The notes beneath the pieces are model-generated. The model saw only the letters and a list, made by a program, of their open reading frames with translations, was not told where the DNA came from and searched no databases. The translations under genes were made by a program, and so were the position numbers. Positions 60,895 to 64,000 of a DNA stretch of 64,000 nucleotides are shown piece after piece. Within the stretch, counting starts at the first letter, position 1, and the number at the start of each line of letters is the position of its first letter. The stretch comes from Humitalea sp050632385 (lineage in GTDB: Bacteria; Pseudomonadota; Alphaproteobacteria; Acetobacterales; Acetobacteraceae): NCBI RefSeq assembly GCF_050632385.1, contig NZ_CP192599.1, positions 1,550,001 through 1,614,000 on the forward strand, read 5' to 3'.

Positions 60895-61019
60895 GCGCGC
60901 CGTGTAGGGCGCGGCGGGCGCGACGGGAAGCCCCGGCCGGTGACGGCACGGCGATTGCCTAAACCGCCAGGACACGATCCACGAGCGAACACCATGCCGC
61001 ACCACCGCCCGGCCCGGGC

Positions 61020-62603
61020 ATGACCCCCAGCGAAACCCGCTCGATGCGGCTGTCGGATGGCACCCGGCTGGATGCGTCCATCTGGCGCCCCTCCGGCCCC
61101 GGCCCGCATCCGGTGCTGCTGATGCGCCAGCCCTATGGGCGGGCCATCGCCAGCACCGTCACCCTGGCCCATCCGGCCTGGTATGCGGCGCAGGGCTTTA
61201 TCGTCGTGGTGCAGGATGTGCGCGGCGCGGGCAGCAGCGAAGGCCACTTCATCGTCTACGCGAATGAGGCCGAGGACGGCGCCGAAGCCGTCGCCTGGGC
61301 CGCCGGCCTGCCGGGCAGCAGCGGCCGGGTCGGGATGTATGGGTTTTCCTACCAGGGGGCGTCGCAATTGCTGGCGGCGTCCCAGGCGCCGGCCGCGCTT
61401 GGCGCGATCACGCCATCCATGTCGGTCTGGGATGTGTATGCGGAAAAATCCGCCGATGGCGGGGCCTTCGCCATGGCGGGCTGCGGCGGGTGGGCGGCGC
61501 AGATGGGCGCGCTGGAGGCCCGGCGCCGGGGCGATGTCGCGGGCCATGCGGCGCTGACCGCCTGGACGAACGCACCGCGCTACGACGGCACGACCCCTGC
61601 CTGCCCGGAGATCCTGGCGCGCACGGCCGACCAGCACCATTACGAGGAATGGCGCAGCCGCCCCCCCGGCGACCCCTATTGGGGCCGCGTGTCGCCATCG
61701 CGCCGGATCGACCCCACGCGCTTCGCCGTCCCGGCGCTGCATTCGGGGGGGTGGTTCGACTACAACCTGTCCGGCACCTGGGGCGGCTACCACGCGCTGG
61801 CCGGGGTCGCCGCGGCGCCGCAGGCGCTGGTCATCGGGCCCTGGACGCATCTGGCCTGGGCGCCGCGCCAGTCGGGCCAGGATTTCGGCCCGGCCGCGCT
61901 GGGCGACATGGATGCGCTGCACATCGCCTGGTTCGACTGGGCGCTGAAGGGGCGCGGCGGGCCGCCGGTTGTTGGCGCGCGGGTGTTCGACCTCGGCACC
62001 AAGGCCTGGCGCGACTTCCCGGCCTGGCCCCGGACGCTGCCGCATAGGCTGCACCTGGCCGGGGATGGCCGGGTGGCGGTGCGCGAGGGCGCATTGTCGG
62101 GGCAATCGGCGGCGGCCTCGACCGAGCGCTTTGTCCACGACCCCTATCGCCCCGTGCCATCGACCCCGCCGCTGATGGACCGCAGTGAGATCGACCAGCG
62201 CACCGATGTGCTGGCGTTCACCGGCACGCCCTTGGCAGCACCCCTGACCATCCTGGGCGTCGTGCGGGTGGAACTGGCCATGGCGGCCGATGCGCCGTCC
62301 TTCGACGTATCGGCCGTGTTGTCGGTGGTCCGGCCGGATGGGCGCGCGATGGTGCTGACCAGTGGCTATCGGCACGTGCCGGACGGTGGCAGCGTGGTGG
62401 TCGAGATGACGCCCACCTGCATCACCCTGGCCCCCGGCGAACGCCTGCGCCTGTCGATCGCCGGCGCGGCCTTCCCGGCCTATCCGGTCAATCCCGGCAC
62501 CGGCACGGACCCGCGGGCCGCGACGGCGATGGAGACGGTGCCGATCTTTTACGAATTGCACACCCAGGACTCGGCCCTGGTGCTGCCGAGGCTGCCCGGA
62601 TGA
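61020..62603 (+). CDS. CocE/NonD family hydrolase (X-Pro dipeptidyl-peptidase-like)
   Basis: A 527-residue alpha/beta hydrolase. The catalytic Ser lies in YGFSYQGASQ near residue 109 and VVQDVRGAGSSEGHF forms the oxyanion region. The C-terminal jelly-roll domain (about 340-525) has FTGTPLAAPLTILGVVRVELAMAADAPSFDV. Members hydrolyse esters or amides such as cocaine, glutaryl-7-ACA or X-Pro peptides. The following HAD gene overlaps its stop (ATGA). Confidence 0.92.
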   Translation: MTPSETRSMRLSDGTRLDASIWRPSGPGPHPVLLMRQPYGRAIASTVTLAHPAWYAAQGFIVVVQDVRGAGSSEGHFIVYANEAEDGAEAVAWAAGLPGSSGRVGMYGFSYQGASQLLAASQAPAALGAITPSMSVWDVYAEKSADGGAFAMAGCGGWAAQMGALEARRRGDVAGHAALTAWTNAPRYDGTTPACPEILARTADQHHYEEWRSRPPGDPYWGRVSPSRRIDPTRFAVPALHSGGWFDYNLSGTWGGYHALAGVAAAPQALVIGPWTHLAWAPRQSGQDFGPAALGDMDALHIAWFDWALKGRGGPPVVGARVFDLGTKAWRDFPAWPRTLPHRLHLAGDGRVAVREGALSGQSAAASTERFVHDPYRPVPSTPPLMDRSEIDQRTDVLAFTGTPLAAPLTILGVVRVELAMAADAPSFDVSAVLSVVRPDGRAMVLTSGYRHVPDGGSVVVEMTPTCITLAPGERLRLSIAGAAFPAYPVNPGTGTDPRAATAMETVPIFYELHTQDSALVLPRLPG

Positions 62604-63193
62604 TGGTCCTGTTCGACATGGACGACGTGCTTTGCGACTACCGTCGCGACGTGCGTTGCGCGCATCTGGCGGCCGTCAGCGGGCGCAGGCCACAGGATGT
62701 GGAAGCCGCCATCTGGGGTGGCGGGATCGAGGCCGCGGCCGATGCGGGCACCCTGGATGCCGCGGCCTATCTCGCGGCCTGTGGCGACGCGCTGGGCCAT
62801 CCGTTGACCGAGGAGGAATGGCTGACCGCCCGCGGTGCCGCCATGACCGCGCGGCCGGGCGTGCTGGCGATGGTGGCGGCGCTGCGCACACCGATCGCCG
62901 TGCTGACCAACAACACATCGCTGGTCGGCACGCATATCGACCGGCTGTTCCCGGAACTGCGCCCGCTGTTCGGCGAGGCGATCTTCACCTCGGGCGGCCT
63001 GGGCCTGGCCAAGCCGGACCCGGCCTGTTTCCTGGCCTGTCTGCACCGCCTGGGCGCCGCGCCCGCCGAGACCCTGTTCATCGACGACCTGGCCGAGAAC
63101 GTCCGGGGCGCGCAGGCGGCGGGGCTGTCGGCCTGGCAATACACGTCGGAGGCCGGGCTGGCGGATGTGCTACGGGGGCGCGGGCTGCTCTGA
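62600..63193 (+). CDS. HAD family hydrolase
   Basis: A 197-residue haloacid dehalogenase-superfamily phosphatase. Motif I is DMDDVLCDY with the nucleophile Asp near residue 6, motif II AVLTNNTS, motif III Lys in GLAKPDPACFL, and motif IV FIDDLAENVRGAQAAG. Substrate unknown. Its start overlaps the CocE stop and its 3' end overlaps the convergent MFS gene by 24 bases. Confidence 0.92.
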   Translation: MMVLFDMDDVLCDYRRDVRCAHLAAVSGRRPQDVEAAIWGGGIEAAADAGTLDAAAYLAACGDALGHPLTEEEWLTARGAAMTARPGVLAMVAALRTPIAVLTNNTSLVGTHIDRLFPELRPLFGEAIFTSGGLGLAKPDPACFLACLHRLGAAPAETLFIDDLAENVRGAQAAGLSAWQYTSEAGLADVLRGRGLL

Positions 63194-64000
63194 CGCAGGG
63201 CGCGAACGCAGCCAGGCAAAAGCCAGCAGCGACACGATTGCCAGGCCGCAGCACGCCGTTGCCACCTGGATCGGGGCGGCCGGGTCGGCGGTGATGTCCC
63301 GCGCCCAGCCGGCGAGTGGGGGCAGGAAAGTCACGCCGAGGTAGTAGACGGTGTAGAAGGCCCCCATGCCAAAAACCCGCGCGGCGGGCGGCAGCACCTG
63401 GGCGGCCAGGGCGAAGAGCGGCGCGCCCGCCAGCCCGCCGAACAGGCCGAAACCGATCAGCGCCAGCGTATTGGCGGGACCGGAGGGCAGCACCGCCACA
63501 AGCTGGCAGCACAGCGCCCCGACACCGATGCACAGCACCGGCAGCAGGATGGGCCGGCCGACGCGCGCTGCGACCCAGCCGCCCAGCACCACCGTCACCG
63601 TCGCCACCCAACTGGCCAGGCTGGCCAGGCGGCCGGCCTCGGCGGGCGGTACATCCTGGGCGGTGAACATGGCCGGCGCGAAGCTGAGCAGCAGGATCAG
63701 CGCCGCATTGAACGCCATCCAGCCCGTCGCGATGGCCAGCAGGGCCGGCCAGTTGGGCGGCCTGGCGGAGGACGCCGCCACAGGGGCCGGCCCGCCCGCC
63801 TGGATGGCCGGCACCGCCAGCAGCAGAAGGGCGGCCATCGCGGCCAGAAGCGCCATGGCGCCGCGCCAGCCAAGACCCTCGGCCAGCAGCGGCAGCAGGA
63901 GCAGCGCCAAGGCGATGCCGGCCGGCCAGGCGGCCAGGATCCAACCCAGCGCCAGCGGCAGGGATACGCCGGCGAAACGGTCCATCACCAGTTTCACCAG
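63170..64000 (-). CDS. MFS transporter, 5' end beyond window
   Basis: The visible 277 residues contain about nine hydrophobic helices and correspond to the C-terminal two thirds of a major facilitator; the usual length is near 390-400. The loop sequences are poor in diagnostic motifs, so the substrate cannot be inferred. The gene continues past the right edge, where its N-terminal helices should be encoded. Confidence 0.85.
   Translation of the reverse strand: MVKLVMDRFAGVSLPLALGWILAAWPAGIALALLLLPLLAEGLGWRGAMALLAAMAALLLLAVPAIQAGGPAPVAASSARPPNWPALLAIATGWMAFNAALILLLSFAPAMFTAQDVPPAEAGRLASLASWVATVTVVLGGWVAARVGRPILLPVLCIGVGALCCQLVAVLPSGPANTLALIGFGLFGGLAGAPLFALAAQVLPPAARVFGMGAFYTVYYLGVTFLPPLAGWARDITADPAAPIQVATACCGLAIVSLLAFAWLRSRPASEQPAPP

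Overview
The window is a high-GC (close to 70% by eye) chromosomal segment of an alphaproteobacterium, most likely an Acetobacteraceae member of the Roseomonas/Rhodovarius type. The basis is the gene content: several orphan Bug-type (tripartite tricarboxylate) binding proteins, branched-chain-type ABC importers with GntR/FCD regulators, a DUF6111/CoA-pyrophosphatase/CCA-transferase block, a MoxR-DUF58-DUF4159 operon, and intergenic palindromic elements. Coding density is very high. About 64 protein genes were found; no rRNA, tRNA, CRISPR array, transposase or integrase was seen, and no gene-free stretch exceeds 300 bases. The window cuts guaA at the left edge and an MFS transporter gene at the right edge.

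Layout. 1-7.5 kb: guaA, an SPFH/NfeD membrane pair followed by three small membrane proteins, a fasciclin lipoprotein, and two unrecognised membrane proteins, one of them a two-helix SLATT-like protein in locally AT-richer DNA. 7.5-16.5 kb: a catabolic cassette with a divergent GntR regulator and SDR, an amino-acid-type ABC importer whose LivM, LivG and LivF parts are fused in one 835-residue protein, an L-gulonate-dehydrogenase-like enzyme and a BKACE (beta-keto acid cleavage) enzyme. A perfect 13-bp hairpin ends it against a convergent RraA/2-hydroxyacid dehydrogenase/Bug-protein group with its divergent LysR regulator. 19-23.8 kb: GST, VOC protein, two flavin-dependent monooxygenases and a nucleoside deaminase. 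23.8-29.4 kb: DUF445 protein, Zn/Mn-type ABC pair led by a 35-residue membrane peptide, cyclopropane fatty acid synthase, a lytic transglycosylase and a lone phage-baseplate OB-fold protein.

29.4-42.4 kb: an IlvD/Edd dehydratase divergent from its GntR regulator and a Bug protein; a DNA-repair pair (ligase-associated exonuclease plus ATP-dependent ligase); an HpcH aldolase; a ferric-type binding protein behind a Fur-box-like palindrome and, convergent to it, a fused iron permease; a flavin reductase; and two tandem 2-hydroxyacid dehydrogenases. 42.5-48.7 kb: a tightly overlapping operon of a degenerate SDR, an M20 amidohydrolase, HyuA and HyuB (hydantoinase/oxoprolinase) and a DUF188 protein. 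48.7-51.6 kb: CCA transferase, DUF6111, CoA pyrophosphatase, DUF1285. 51.7-58.5 kb: MoxR ATPase, DUF58, BatA/DUF4159 and a glutamine-amidotransferase-fold membrane protein. 58.5-64 kb: small exported proteins, a tyrosine phosphatase, a CocE/NonD hydrolase, a HAD hydrolase and the truncated MFS transporter.

The most structured unexplained feature is a ~255-bp element present twice (21924-22178 and 37716-37969), each time between convergent genes. It folds into five consecutive hairpins, and the long stem differs between copies by three compensatory base-pair changes. The central theme of the genes is uptake and catabolism of organic acids, amides and other xenobiotic-like substrates through many small, separately regulated cassettes.
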